Source of the DNA: Aphelocoma coerulescens
Taxonomy: Eukaryota > Chordata > Aves > Passeriformes > Corvidae
Direction of reading: 5' to 3'
NCBI RefSeq assembly: GCF_041296385.1
Contig: NW_027183580.1
Coordinates: 124,001-188,000 of the forward strand
Length of the DNA: 64,000 nucleotides
Shown in pieces: positions 8,985-22,142 of the stretch (positions are counted from its first letter, which is position 1; each line of letters opens with the position of its first letter). Below the pieces are notes generated by a model. The model had not been told where the DNA came from. It saw only the letters and a list, made by a program, of their open reading frames with translations, and did no database searches. A program made the translations under genes and the position numbers.

Positions 8985-11252
8985 GTGACACCACCACAGA
9001 AGCTCAGGGGAGCCCTGGAGACCGTGCTGATGCTATTGAACCTGATGCAACCCTGCCTCCTCTGTGACACCACAGAAGCTCTTGGAGCCCTGGAGACCGT
9101 GGTGATGCTATGGAACCTGATGCAACCCTGCCTCCTCTGTGACACCACAGAACCTCTGGGAGCCCTGGAGACCGTGCTGATGCTATGGAACCTGATGCAA
9201 CCCTGCCTCCACTGTGACACCACAGAAGCTCAGGGAGCCCTGGAGACTGTGGTGATGCTATGGAACCTGATGCAACCCTGCCTCCACTGTGACACCACAG
9301 AACCTCTGGGAGCCCTGGAGACCGTGCTGATGCTATGGAACCTGATGCAACCCTGCCTCCACTGTGACACCACAGAAGCTCGGGGAGCTCTGCAGACCGT
9401 GGGGATGCTGGCGAAGCTGACGGAACCCTGGGCACCACAGTGACGCTATGGAACCTGGTGGAACCGAGGGGCCACAGTGACACTGTGGGGCCTTTTGGAA
9501 GCAACAGGACCCTGGTGGGAAGCCACGGGATGATTAATCCTGCACGAACCTGCTCCAGGTGGGCTCCTCTCTCCCGGCTTCCACAGGTGCTGCTAGGATC
9601 CCACTCCGGCACTGGCTTGGCACGGGCTGACGGCTTCCTTTGGCAATGGCTCTGCTCCAGGATGGCATGCTGCAGAGAATGCAGGTAGATTTTGTGCTCA
9701 CTCCTGGCATGCAGCTGGACAATAAAGCCTGATCCAGCCCCCCCTCAGCATATGTCCGGCTCTGGCATTGGGGCGGGGCAACTTTGGGAGCAGCCCCAGC
9801 CCTGCTCCTGCTCCCGGCTGGGCACCCAGCTGCTGGGACACAGGTGTGTCCTGATGCCACCGTCTACTCCTTTGAGAAGGGGAGGACAGAGTGCATCAGG
9901 GAGTTTGGTGTGGCTTACATGCGGCAAGGAGAAGGTGCAGCCCCAAACTGGCTTTCACTTCTAGAACCTTTTGCTATTGCGGGAGCAGCTGCTGGAGCTT
10001 TTCAACCGAGCTGCAAGAGTGAAAAGTGTGATGGCATGTCTATCTGAGAAGGAAGGTTCGGTGCCGCAGCCTGTTGTGCACAATTTATATGCTGATAAGA
10101 GAAGGGGGTGCTTTTGGAACGTTTTCCTTCCTGACACTTCTGTCTCTGTGAGCTTTAGCTGCTTGGACTCAGGGATACCGAAGGTATGTGAAAGTGACTG
10201 GGATGCGAGAATCATGTTGCACAGGGAACAGGGAAGGTCAGCAAATGTTTCCTGTCCTGGCACATCTCTCAGTCTGAACTGCAGCTGCAGATGCTTCACT
10301 TCCGCCAAGGACTCTGCCACCTTGAGAGAAGGATGCGCTCTATGGAGTTGAGAAAGAAAGTGCGTCTCACTAGCTTCTTTCCTCTACTTCATAGACAGCA
10401 AAGGGGCTATGAAAGGCAGCACTGGCTTTTTGTTCTAGGACTTCTTCTTTACAAGCAGCTGCTGGATGTTTGGAAGGGGGTTTGGGATATGCAAAAATGA
10501 GAGGCTAAGATGGTAAGAAGGTAAGATGGAAGTCATCTGGCAAAAGCAGAGCTCACAAAAGGGCCAGCTGAGAAAGCTCTTGCTGCCTACAACTTCAACT
10601 GCACCCCTCAAAGCAGCAGCACACACGCTGCTCTCGGCACTTTCCTTCTCAGCTCTACGCACCATCCTAAGCCTTGCCTCTCCCACACTCAGGATCCAAA
10701 GACAACGGCACCAGGGACTGCTCACACACTAAAGGCACCAGGACAAAAGGCTCACCAGCTTGGCCTTTGCATTCCCGCTGACAGCTCCACAGCTTGAACC
10801 CAGAGAACTGCCTGCTGCCAACAGCCTTTCCAATCACTCTGAGCACCTCATGACAAGGAGTGTGGGGAATGAATCTCCAGCAGCCTCCTGCCCCAGGCTG
10901 TCCCCCGGGAGCAGCCCTGCTCCAGGCCGTGACTGCCACCTGCACAGCCAAAGGACCCAGAGCCGGTGTTACACACCACGGCTGTGCCTGGCACAGAGAC
11001 ACCAGTGGCCACACAAGTGGCCATGGCACTGTCCACACACAGTCCCTGCTGCTGCTCCCCCAGCCGCTGGCACCAACTCCCAGCCACCCACTCCTAAAGC
11101 TACGGGGCCCACTGGGACACTGCGGGGGCTCGTGGAAGCCAGCGGCCATTGTGACACAGCGGGGCTGCACAGAGCCCACGGTGCTTTGTGACCCGTGGCT
11201 CCCAGGAGAGCCTTTGTGATGCTGGGGAACTACAAGGAAGCCTGGCTCCTCT
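8985..11252 (+). repeat. Unit 5, 5-copy, class A (2268 bp)
   Basis: The 75 bp copies lie at 9009-9383 (five). It has the class A base at 10519 and T in the GCTACGG form near 11101, which precedes a 4-copy unit. It opens the second 5-4-3 trimer. Confidence 0.96.
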
Positions 11253-13445
11253 GTGACACCACCACAGAAGCTCAGGGGAGCCCTGGAGACCGTGCTGATG
11301 CTATGGAACCTGATGCAACCCTGCCTCCTCTGTGACACCACAGAACCTCTGGGAGCCCTGGAGACCGTGCTGATGCTATGGAACCTGATGCAACCCTGCC
11401 TCCACTGTGACACCACAGAAGCTCAGGGAGCCCTGGAGACTGTGGTGATGCTATGGAACCTGATGCAACCCTGCCTCCACTGTGACACCACAGAACCTCT
11501 GGGAGCCCTGGAGACCGTGCTGATGCTATGGAACCTGATGCAACCCTGCCTCCACTGTGACACCACAGAAGCTCGGGGAGCTCTGCAGACCGTGGGGATG
11601 CTGGCGAAGCTGACGGAACCCTGGGCACCACAGTGACGCTATGGAACCTGGTGGAACCGAGGGGCCACAGTGACACTGTGGGGCCTTTTGGAAGCAACAG
11701 GACCCTGGTGGGAAGCCACGGGATGATTAATCCTGCACGAACCTGCTCCAGGTGGGCTCCTCTCTCCCGGCTTCCACAGGTGCTGCTAGGATCCCACTCC
11801 GGCACTGGCTTGGCACGGGCTGACGGCTTCCTTTGGCAATGGCTCTGCTCCAGGATGGCATGCTGCAGAGAATGCAGGTAGATTTTGTGCTCACTCCTGG
11901 CATGCAGCTGGACAATAAAGCCTGATCCAGCCCCCCCTCAGCATATGTCCGGCTCTGGCATTGGGGCGGGGCAACTTTGGGAGCAGCCCCAGCCCTGCTC
12001 CTGCTCCCGGCTGGGCACCCAGCTGCTGGGACACAGGTGTGTCCTGATGCCACCGTCTACTCCTTTGAGAAGGGGAGGACAGAGTGCATCAGGGAGTTTG
12101 GTGTGGCTTACATGCGGCAAGGAGAAGGTGCAGCCCCAAACTGGCTTTCACTTCTAGAACCTTTTGCTATTGCGGGAGCAGCTGCTGGAGCTTTTCAACC
12201 GAGCTGCAAGAGTGAAAAGTGTGATGGCATGTCTATCTGAGAAGGAAGGTTCGGTGCCGCAGCCTGTTGTGCACAATTTATATGCTGATAAGAGAAGGGG
12301 GTGCTTTTGGAACGTTTTCCTTCCTGACACTTCTGTCTCTGTGAGCTTTAGCTGCTTGGACTCAGGGGTACCGAAGGTATGTGAAAGTGACTGGGATGCG
12401 AGAATCATGTTGCACAGGGAACAGGGAAGGTCAGCAAATGTTTCCTGTCCTGGCACATCTCTCAGTCTGAACTGCAGCTGCAGATGCTTCACTTCCGCCA
12501 AGGACTCTGCCACCTTGAGAGAAGGATGCGCTCTATGGAGTTGAGAAAGAAAGTGCGTCTCACTAGCTTCTTTCCTCTACTTCATAGACAGCAAAGGGGC
12601 TATGAAAGGCAGCACTGGCTTTTTGTTCTAGGACTTCTTCTTTACAAGCAGCTGCTGGATGTTTGGAAGGGGGTTTGGGATATGCAAAAATGAGAGGCTA
12701 AGATGGTAAGAGGGTAAGATGGAAGTCATCTGGCAAAAGCAGAGCTCACAAAAGGGCCAGCTGAGAAAGCTCTTGCTGCCTACAACTTCAACTGCACCCC
12801 TCAAAGCAGCAGCACACACGCTGCTCTCGGCACTTTCCTTCTCAGCTCTACGCACCATCCTAAGCCTTGCCTCTCCCACACTCAGGATCCAAAGACAACG
12901 GCACCAGGGACTGCTCACACACTAAAGGCACCAGGACAAAAGGCTCACCAGCTTGGCCTTTGCATTCCCGCTGACAGCTCCACAGCTTGAACCCAGAGAA
13001 CTGCCTGCTGCCAACAGCCTTTCCAATCACTCTGAGCACCTCATGACAAGGAGTGTGGGGAATGAATCTCCAGCAGCCTCCTGCCCCAGGCTGTCCCCCG
13101 GGAGCAGCCCTGCTCCAGGCTGTGACTGCCACCTGCACAGCCAAAGGACCCAGAGCCGGTGTTACATACCACGGCTGTGCCTGGCACAGAGACACCAGTG
13201 GCCACACAAGTGGCCATGGCACTGTCCACACACAGTCCCTGCTGCTGCTCCCCCAGCCGCTGGCACCAACTCCCAGCCACCCACTCCTAAAGCCACGGGG
13301 CCCACTGGGACACTGCGGGGGCTTGTGGAAGCCAGCGGCCATTGTGACACAGCGGGGCTGCACAGAGCCCACGGTGCTTTGTGACCCGTGGCTCCCAGGA
13401 GAGCCTTTGTGATGCTGGGGAACTACAAGGAAGCCTGGCTCCTCT
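11253..13445 (+). repeat. Unit 6, 4-copy with KpnI variant (2193 bp)
   Basis: The 75 bp copies lie at 11277-11576 (four). An A-to-G change creates GGTACC at 12367-12372. It also carries a private T at the ACATACC site near 13167 and a CpG-to-TpG change at 13324, shared with units 12 and 17. Confidence 0.96.
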
Positions 13446-15563
13446 GTGACACCACCACAGAAGCTCAGGGGAGCCCTGGAGACCGTGGTGATGCTATGGA
13501 ACCTGATGCAACCCTGCCTCCACTGTGACACCACAGAAGCTCAGGGAGCCCTGGAGACTGTGGTGATGCTATGGAACCTGATGCAACCCTGCCTCCACTG
13601 TGACACCACAGAACCTCTGGGAGCCCTGGAGACCGTGCTGATGCTATGGAACCTGATGCAACCCTGCCTCCACTGTGACACCACAGAAGCTCGGGGAGCT
13701 CTGCAGACCGTGGGGATGCTGGCGAAGCTGACGGAACCCTGGGCACCACAGTGACGCTATGGAACCTGGTGGAACCGAGGGGCCACAGTGACACTGTGGG
13801 GCCTTTTGGAAGCAACAGGACCCTGGTGGGAAGCCACGGGATGATTAATCCTGCACGAACCTGCTCCAGGTGGGCTCCTCTCTCCCGGCTTCCACAGGTG
13901 CTGCTAGGATCCCACTCCGGCACTGGCTTGGCACGGGCTGACGGCTTCCTTTGGCAATGGCTCTGCTCCAGGATGGCATGCTGCAGAGAATGCAGGTAGA
14001 TTTTGTGCTCACTCCTGGCATGCAGCTGGACAATAAAGCCTGATCCAGCCCCCCCTCAGCATATGTCCGGCTCTGGCATTGGGGCGGGGCAACTTTGGGA
14101 GCAGCCCCAGCCCTGCTCCTGCTCCCAGCTGGGCACCCAGCTGCTGGGACACAGGTGTGTCCTGATGCCACCGTCTACTCCTTTGAGAAGGGGAGGACAG
14201 AGTGCATCAGGGAGTTTGGTGTGGCTTACATGCGGCAAGGAGAAGGTGCAGCCCCAAACTGGCTTTCACTTCTAGAACCTTTTGCTATTGCGGGAGCAGC
14301 TGCTGGAGCTTTTCAACCGAGCTGCAAGAGTGAAAAGTGTGATGGCATGTCTATCTGAGAAGGAAGGTTCGGTGCCGCAGCCTGTTGTGCACAATTTATA
14401 TGCTGATAAGAGAAGGGGGTGCTTTTGGAACGTTTTCCTTCCTGACACTTCTGTCTCTGTGAGCTTTAGCTGCTTGGACTCAGGGATACCGAAGGTATGT
14501 GAAAGTGACTGGGATGCGAGAATCATGTTGCACAGGGAACAGGGAAGGTCAGCAAATGTTTCCTGTCCTGGAACATCTCTCAGTCTGAACTGCAGCTGCA
14601 GATGCTTCACTTCCGCCAAGGACTCTGCCACCTTGAGAGAAGGATGCGCTCTATGGAGTTGAGAAAGAAAGTGAGTCTCACTAGCTTCTTTCCTCTACTT
14701 CATAGACAGCAAAGGGGCTATGAAAGGCAGCACTGGCTTTTTGTTCTAGGACTTCTTCTTTACAAGCAGCTGCTGGATGTTTGGAAGGGGGTTTGGGATA
14801 TGCAAAAATGAGAGGCTAAGATGGTAAGAGGGTAAGATGGAAGTCATCTGGCAAAAGCAGAGCTCACAAAAGGGCCAGCTGAGAAAGCTCTTGCTGCCTA
14901 CAACTTCAACTGCACCCCTCAAAGCAGCAGCACACACGCTGCTCTCGGCACTTTCCTTCTCAGCTCTACGCACCATCCTAAGCCTTGCCTCTCCCACACT
15001 CAGGATCCAAAGACAACGGCACCAGGGACTGCTCACACACTAAAGGCACCAGGACAAAAGGCTCACCAGCTTGGCCTTTGCATTCCCGCTGACAGCTCCA
15101 CAGCTTGAACCCAGAGAACTGCCTGCTGCCAACAGCCTTTCCAATCACTCTGAGCACCTCATGACAAGGAGTGTGGGGAATGAATCTCCAGCAGCCTCCT
15201 GCCCCAGGCTGTCCCCCGGGAGCAGCCCTGCTCCAGGACGTGACTGCCACCTGCACAGCCAAAGGACCCAGAGCCGGTGTTACACACCACGGCTGTGCCT
15301 GGCACAGAGACACCAGTGGCCACACAAGTGGCCATGGCACTGTCCACACACAGTCCCTGCTGCTGCTCCCCCAGCCGCTGGCACCAACTCCCAGCCACCC
15401 ACTCCTAAAGCCACGGGGCCCACTGGGACACTGCGGGGGCTCGTGGAAGCCAGCGGCCATTGTGACACAGCGGGGCTGCACAGAGCCCACGGTGCTTTGT
15501 GACCCGTGGCTCCCAGGAGAGCCTTTGTGATGCTGGGGAACTACAAGGAAGCCTGGCTCCTCT
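13446..15563 (+). repeat. Unit 7, 3-copy (2118 bp)
   Basis: The 75 bp copies lie at 13470-13694 (three). Marks are A at 14127 (CpG to CpA, private), A at 14572 (shared with unit 13), a private C-to-A near 14674 (GTGAGTCTC form), and A at 15238 (GGACGTGAC form, shared with unit 18). Confidence 0.96.
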
Positions 15564-17831
15564 GTGACACCACCACAGAAGCTCAGGGGAGCCCTGGAGA
15601 CCGTGCTGATGCTATTGAACCTGATGCAACCCTGCCTCCTCTGTGACACCACAGAAGCTCTTGGAGCCCTGGAGACCGTGGTGATGCTATGGAACCTGAT
15701 GCAACCCTGCCTCCTCTGTGACACCACAGAACCTCTGGGAGCCCTGGAGACCGTGCTGATGCTATGGAACCTGATGCAACCCTGCCTCCACTGTGACACC
15801 ACAGAAGCTCAGGGAGCCCTGGAGACTGTGGTGATGCTATGGAACCTGATGCAACCCTGCCTCCACTGTGACACCACAGAACCTCTGGGAGCCCTGGAGA
15901 CCGTGCTGATGCTATGGAACCTGATGCAACCCTGCCTCCACTGTAACACCACAGAAGCTCGGGGAGCTCTGCAGACCGTGGGGATGCTGGCGAAGCTGAC
16001 GGAACCCTGGGCACCACAGTGACGCTATGGAACCTGGTGGAACCGAGGGGCCACAGTGACACTGTGGGGCCTTTTGGAAGCAACAGGACCCTGGTGGGAA
16101 GCCACGGGATGATTAATCCTGCACGAACCTGCTCCAGGTGGGCTCCTCTCTCCCGGCTTCCACAGGTGCTGCTAGGATCCCACTCCGGCACTGGCTTGGC
16201 ACGGGCTGACGGCTTCCTTTGGCAATGGCTCTGCTCCAGGATGGCATGCTGCAGAGAATGCAGGTAGATTTTGTGCTCACTCCTGGCATGCAGCTGGACA
16301 ATAAAGCCTGATCCAGCCCCCCCTCAGCATATGTCCGGCTCTGGCATTGGGGCGGGGCAACTTTGGGAGCAGCCCCAGCCCTGCTCCTGCTCCCGGCTGG
16401 GCACCCAGCTGCTGGGACACAGGTGTGTCCTGATGCCACCGTCTACTCCTTTGAGAAGGGGAGGACAGAGTGCATCAGGGAGTTTGGTGTGGCTTACATG
16501 CGGCAAGGAGAAGGTGCAGCCCCAAACTGGCTTTCACTTCTAGAACCTTTTGCTATTGCGGGAGCAGCTGCTGGAGCTTTTCAACCGAGCTGCAAGAGTG
16601 AAAAGTGTGATGGCATGTCTATCTGAGAAGGAAGGTTCGGTGCCGCAGCCTGTTGTGCACAATTTATATGCTGATAAGAGAAGGGGGTGCTTTTGGAACG
16701 TTTTCCTTCCTGACACTTCTGTCTCTGTGAGCTTTAGCTGCTTGGACTCAGGGATACCGAAGGTATGTGAAAGTGACTGGGATGCGAGAATCATGTTGCA
16801 CAGGGAACAGGGAAGGTCAGCAAATGTTTCCTGTCCTGGCACATCTCTCAGTCTGAACTGCAGCTGCAGATGCTTCACTTCCGCCAAGGACTCTGCCACC
16901 TTGAGAGAAGGATGCGCTCTATGGAGTTGAGAAAGAAAGTGCGTCTCACTAGCTTCTTTCCTCTACTTCATAGACAGCAAAGGGGCTATGAAAGGCAGCA
17001 CTGGCTTTTTGTTCTAGGACTTCTTCTTTACAAGCAGCTGCTGGATGTTTGGAAGGGGGTTTGGGATATGCAAAAATGAGAGGCTAAGATGGTAAGAAGG
17101 TAAGATGGAAGTCATCTGGCAAAAGCAGAGCTCACAAAAGGGCCAGCTGAGAAAGCTCTTGCTGCCTACAACTTCAACTGCACCCCTCAAAGCAGCAGCA
17201 CACACGCTGCTCTCGGCACTTTCCTTCTCAGCTCTACGCACCATCCTAAGCCTTGCCTCTCCCACACTCAGGATCCAAAGACAACGGCACCAGGGACTGC
17301 TCACACACTAAAGGCACCAGGACAAAAGGCTCACCAGCTTGGCCTTTGCATTCCCGCTGACAGCTCCACAGCTTGAACCCAGAGAACTGCCTGCTGCCAA
17401 CAGCCTTTCCAATCACTCTGAGCACCTCATGACAAGGAGTGTGGGGAATGAATCTCCAGCAGCCTCCTGCCCCAGGCTGTCCCCCGGGAGCAGCCCTGCT
17501 CCAGGCCGTGACTGCCACCTGCACAGCCAAAGGACCCAGAGCCGGTGTTACACACCACGGCTGTGCCTGGCACAGAGACACCAGTGGCCACACAAGTGGC
17601 CATGGCACTGTCCACACACAGTCCCTGCTGCTGCTCCCCCAGCCGCTGGCACCAACTCCCAGCCACCCACTCCTAAAGCTACGGGGCCCACTGGGACACT
17701 GCGGGGGCTCGTGGAAGCCAGCGGCCATTGTGACACAGCAATGCTGCACAGAGCCCACGGTGCTTTGTGACCCGTGGCTCCCAGGAGAGCCTTTGTGATG
17801 CTGGGGAACTACAAGGAAGCCTGGCTCCTCT
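15564..17831 (+). repeat. Unit 8, 5-copy, class A (2268 bp)
   Basis: The 75 bp copies lie at 15588-15962 (five). It repeats the full variant set of unit 1: A at 15945 in copy e, the class A base at 17098, and the GCTACGG and AAT forms at the unit end. I saw no difference from unit 1. Confidence 0.96.
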
Positions 17832-20024
17832 GTGACACCACCACAGAAGCTCAGGGGAGCCCTGGAGACCGTGCTGATGCTATGGAACCTGATGCAACCC
17901 TGCCTCCTCTGTGACACCACAGAACCTCTGGGAGCCCTGGAGACCGTGCTGATGCTATGGAACCTGATGCAACCCTGCCTCCACTGTGACACCACAGAAG
18001 CTCAGGGAGCCCTGGAGACTGTGGTGATGCTATGGAACCTGATGCAACCCTGCCTCCACTGTGACACCACAGAACCTCTGGGAGCCCTGGAGACCGTGCT
18101 GATGCTATGGAACCTGATGCAACCCTGCCTCCACTGTGACACCACAGAAGCTCGGGGAGCTCTGCAGACCGTGGGGATGCTGGCGAAGCTGACGGAACCC
18201 TGGGCACCACAGTGACGCTATGGAACCTGGTGGAACCGAGGGGCCACAGTGACACTGTGGGGCCTTTTGGAAGCAACAGGACCCTGGTGGGAAGCCACGG
18301 GATGATTAATCCTGCACGAACCTGCTCCAGGTGGGCTCCTCTCTCCCGGCTTCCACAGGTGCTGCTAGGATCCCACTCCGGCACTGGCTTGGCACGGGCT
18401 GACGGCTTCCTTTGGCAATGGCTCTGCTCCAGGATGGCATGCTGCAGAGAATGCAGGTAGATTTTGTGCTCACTCCTGGCATGCAGCTGGACAATAAAGC
18501 CTGATCCAGCCCCCCCTCAGCATATGTCCGGCTCTGGCATTGGGGCGGGGCAACTTTGGGAGCAGCCCCAGCCCTGCTCCTGCTCCCGGCTGGGCACCCA
18601 GCTGCTGGGACACAGGTGTGTCCTGATGCCACCGTCTACTCCTTTGAGAAGGGGAGGACAGAGTGCATCAGGGAGTTTGGTGTGGCTTACATGCGGCAAG
18701 GAGAAGGTGCAGCCCCAAACTGGCTTTCACTTCTAGAACCTTTTGCTATTGCGGGAGCAGCTGCTGGAGCTTTTCAACCGAGCTGCAAGAGTGAAAAGTG
18801 TGATGGCATGTCTATCTGAGAAGGAAGGTTCGGTGCCGCAGCCTGTTGTGCACAATTTATATGCTGATAAGAGAAGGGGGTGCTTTTGGAACGTTTTCCT
18901 TCCTGACACTTCTGTCTCTGTGAGCTTTAGCTGCTTGGACTCAGGGATACCGAAGGTATGTGAAAGTGACTGGGATGCGAGAATCATGTTGCACAGGGAA
19001 CAGGGAAGGTCACCAAATGTTTCCTGTCCTGGCACATCTCTCAGTCTGAACTGCAGCTGCAGATGCTTCACTTCCGCCAAGGACTCTGCCACCTTGAGAG
19101 AAGGATGCGCTCTATGGAGTTGAGAAAGAAAGTGCGTCTCACTAGCTTCTTTCCTCTACTTCATAGACAGCAAAGGGGCTATGAAAGGCAGCACTGGCTT
19201 TTTGTTCTAGGACTTCTTCTTTACAAGCAGCTGCTGGATGTTTGGAAGGGGGTTTGGGATATGCAAAAATGAGAGGCTAAGATGGTAAGAGGGTAAGATG
19301 GAAGTCATCTGGCAAAAGCAGAGCTCACAAAAGGGCCAGCTGAGAAAGCTCTTGCTGCCTACAACTTCAACTGCACCCCTCAAAGCAGCAGCACACACGC
19401 TGCTCTCGGCACTTTCCTTCTCAGCTCTACGCACCATCCTAAGCCTTGCCTCTCCCACACTCAGGATCCAAAGACAACGGCACCAGGGACTGCTCACACA
19501 CTAAAGGCACCAGGACAAAAGGCTCAGCAGCTTGGCCTTTGCATTCCCGCTGACAGCTCCACAGCTTGAACCCAGAGAACTGCCTGCTGCCAACAGCCTT
19601 TCCAATCACTCTGAGCACCTCATGACAAGGAGTGTGGGGAATGAATCTCCAGCAGCCTCCTGCCCCAGGCTGTCCCCCGGGAGCAGCCCTGCTCCAGGCT
19701 GTGACTGCCACCTGCACAGCCAAAGGACCCAGAGCCGGTGTTACACACCACGGCTGTGCCTGGCACAGAGACACCAGTGGCCACACAAGTGGCCATGGCA
19801 CTGTCCACACACAGTCCCTGCTGCTGCTCCCCCAGCCGCTGGCACCAACTCCCAGCCACCCACTCCTAAAGCCACGGGGCCCACTGGGACACTGCGGGGG
19901 CTCGTGGAAGCCAGCGGCCATTGTGACACAGCGGGGCTGCACAGAGCCCACGGTGCTTTGTGACCCGAGGCTCCCAGGAGAGCCTTTGTGATGCTGGGGA
20001 ACTACAAGGAAGCCTGGCTCCTCT
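17832..20024 (+). repeat. Unit 9, 4-copy (2193 bp)
   Basis: The 75 bp copies lie at 17856-18155 (four). It is like unit 2, with C at 19013. It adds G at 19527 (CAGCAG form, also in units 18, 20 and 22) and a private T-to-A near 19967. Confidence 0.96.
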
Positions 20025-22142
20025 GTGACACCACCACAGAAGCTCAGGGGAGCCCTGGAGACCGTGGTGATGCTATGGAACCTGATGCAACCCTGCCTCC
20101 ACTGTGACACCACAGAAGCTCAGGGAGCCCTGGAGACTGTGGTGATGCTATGGAACCTGATGCAACCCTGCCTCCACTGTGACACCACAGAACCTCTGGG
20201 AGCCCTGGAGACCGTGCTGATGCTATGGAACCTGATGCAACCCTGCCTCCACTGTGACACCACAGAAGCTCGGGGAGCTCTGCAGACCGTGGGGATGCTG
20301 GCGAAGCTGACGGAACCCTGGGCACCACAGTGACGCTATGGAACCTGGTGGAACCGAGGGGCCACAGTGACACTGTGGGGCCTTTTGGAAGCAACAGGAC
20401 CCTGGTGGGAAGCCACGGGATGATTAATCCTGCACGAACCTGCTCCAGGTGGGCTCCTCTCTCCCCGCTTCCACAGGTGCTGCTAGGATCCCACTCCGGC
20501 ACTGGCTTGGCACGGGCTGACGGCTTCCTTTGGCAATGGCTCTGCTCCAGGATGGCATGCTGCAGAGAATGCAGGTAGATTTTGTGCTCACTCCTGGCAT
20601 GCAGCTGGACAATAAAGCCTGATCCAGCCCCCCCTCAGCATATGTCCGGCTCTGGCATTGGGGCGGGGCAACTTTGGGAGCAGCCCCAGCCCTGCTCCTG
20701 CTCCCGGCTGGGCACCCAGCTGCTGGGACACAGGTGTGTCCTGATGCCACCGTCTACTCCTTTGAGAAGGGGAGGACAGAGTGCATCAGGGAGTTTGGTG
20801 TGGCTTACATGCGGCAAGGAGAAGGTGCAGCCCCAAACTGGCTTTCACTTCTAGAACCTTTTGCTATTGCGGGAGCAGCTGCTGGAGCTTTTCAACCGAG
20901 CTGCAAGAGTGAAAAGTGTGATGGCATGTCTATCTGAGAAGGAAGGTTCGGTGCCGCAGCCTGTTGTGCACAATTTATATGCTGATAAGAGAAGGGGGTG
21001 CTTTTGGAACGTTTTCCTTCCTGACACTTCTGTCTCTGTGAGCTTTAGCTGCTTGGACTCAGGGATACCGAAGGTATGTGAAAGTGACTGGGATGCGAGA
21101 ATCATGTTGCACAGGGAACAGGGAAGGTCAGCAAATGTTTCCTGTCCTGGCACATCTCTCAGTCTGAACTGCAGCTGCAGATGCTTCACTTCCGCCAAGG
21201 ACTCTGCCACCTTGAGAGAAGGATGCGCTCTATGGAGTTGAGAAAGAAAGTGCGTCTCACTAGCTTCTTTCCTCTACTTCATAGACAGCAAAGGGGCTAT
21301 GAAAGGCAGCACTGGCTTTTTGTTCTAGGACTTCTTCTTTACAAGCAGCTGCTGGATGTTTGGAAGGGGGTTTGGGATATGCAAAAATGAGAGGCTAAGA
21401 TGGTAAGAGGGTAAGATGGAAGTCATCTGGCAAAAGCAGAGCTCACAAAAGGGCCAGCTGAGAAAGCTCTTGCTGCCTACAACTTCAACTGCACCCCTCA
21501 AAGCAGCAGCACACACGCTGCTCTCGGCACTTTCCTTCTCAGCTCTACGCACCATCCTAAGCCTTGCCTCTCCCACACTCAGGATCCAAAGACAACGGCA
21601 CCAGGGACTGCTCACACACTAAAGGCACCAGGACAAAAGGCTCACCAGCTTGGCCTTTGCATTCCCGCTGACAGCTCCACAGCTTGAACCCAGAGAACTG
21701 CCTGCTGCCAACAGCCTTTCCAATCACTCTGAGCACCTCATGACAAGGAGTGTGGGGAATGAATCTCCAGCAGCCTCCTGCCCCAGGCTGTCCCCCGGGA
21801 GCAGCCCTGCTCCAGGCCGTGACTGCCACCTGCACAGCCAAAGGACCCAGAGCCGGTGTTACACACCACGGCTGTGCCTGGCACAGAGACACCAGTGGCC
21901 ACACAAGTGGCCATGGCACTGTCCACACACAGTCCCTGCTGCTGCTCCCCCAGCCGCTGGCACCAACTCCCAGCCACCCACTCCTAAAGCCACGGGGCCC
22001 ACTGGGACACTGCGGGGGCTCGTGGAAGCCAGCGGCCATTGTGACACAGCGGGGCTGCACAGAGCCCACGGTGCTTTGTGACCCGTGGCTCCCAGGAGAG
22101 CCTTTGTGATGCTGGGGAACTACAAGGAAGCCTGGCTCCTCT
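20025..22142 (+). repeat. Unit 10, 3-copy (2118 bp)
   Basis: The 75 bp copies lie at 20049-20273 (three). It shares C at 20466 only with unit 3 and otherwise looks identical to unit 3. Confidence 0.96.

Larger units (their letters stand above)
8985..15563 (+). repeat. Higher-order repeat trimer 5-4-3, second (6579 bp)
   Basis: Units 5-7. The 4-copy member carries the GGTACC variant and the 3-copy member carries several private changes, so this trimer is a distinct lineage from the first and third. Confidence 0.9.
15564..22142 (+). repeat. Higher-order repeat trimer 5-4-3, third (6579 bp)
   Basis: Units 8-10. Almost base for base the same as the first trimer, 15,417 bp upstream. It shares A at 528/15945, C at 3596/19013 and C at 5050/20466. 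Confidence 0.9.
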
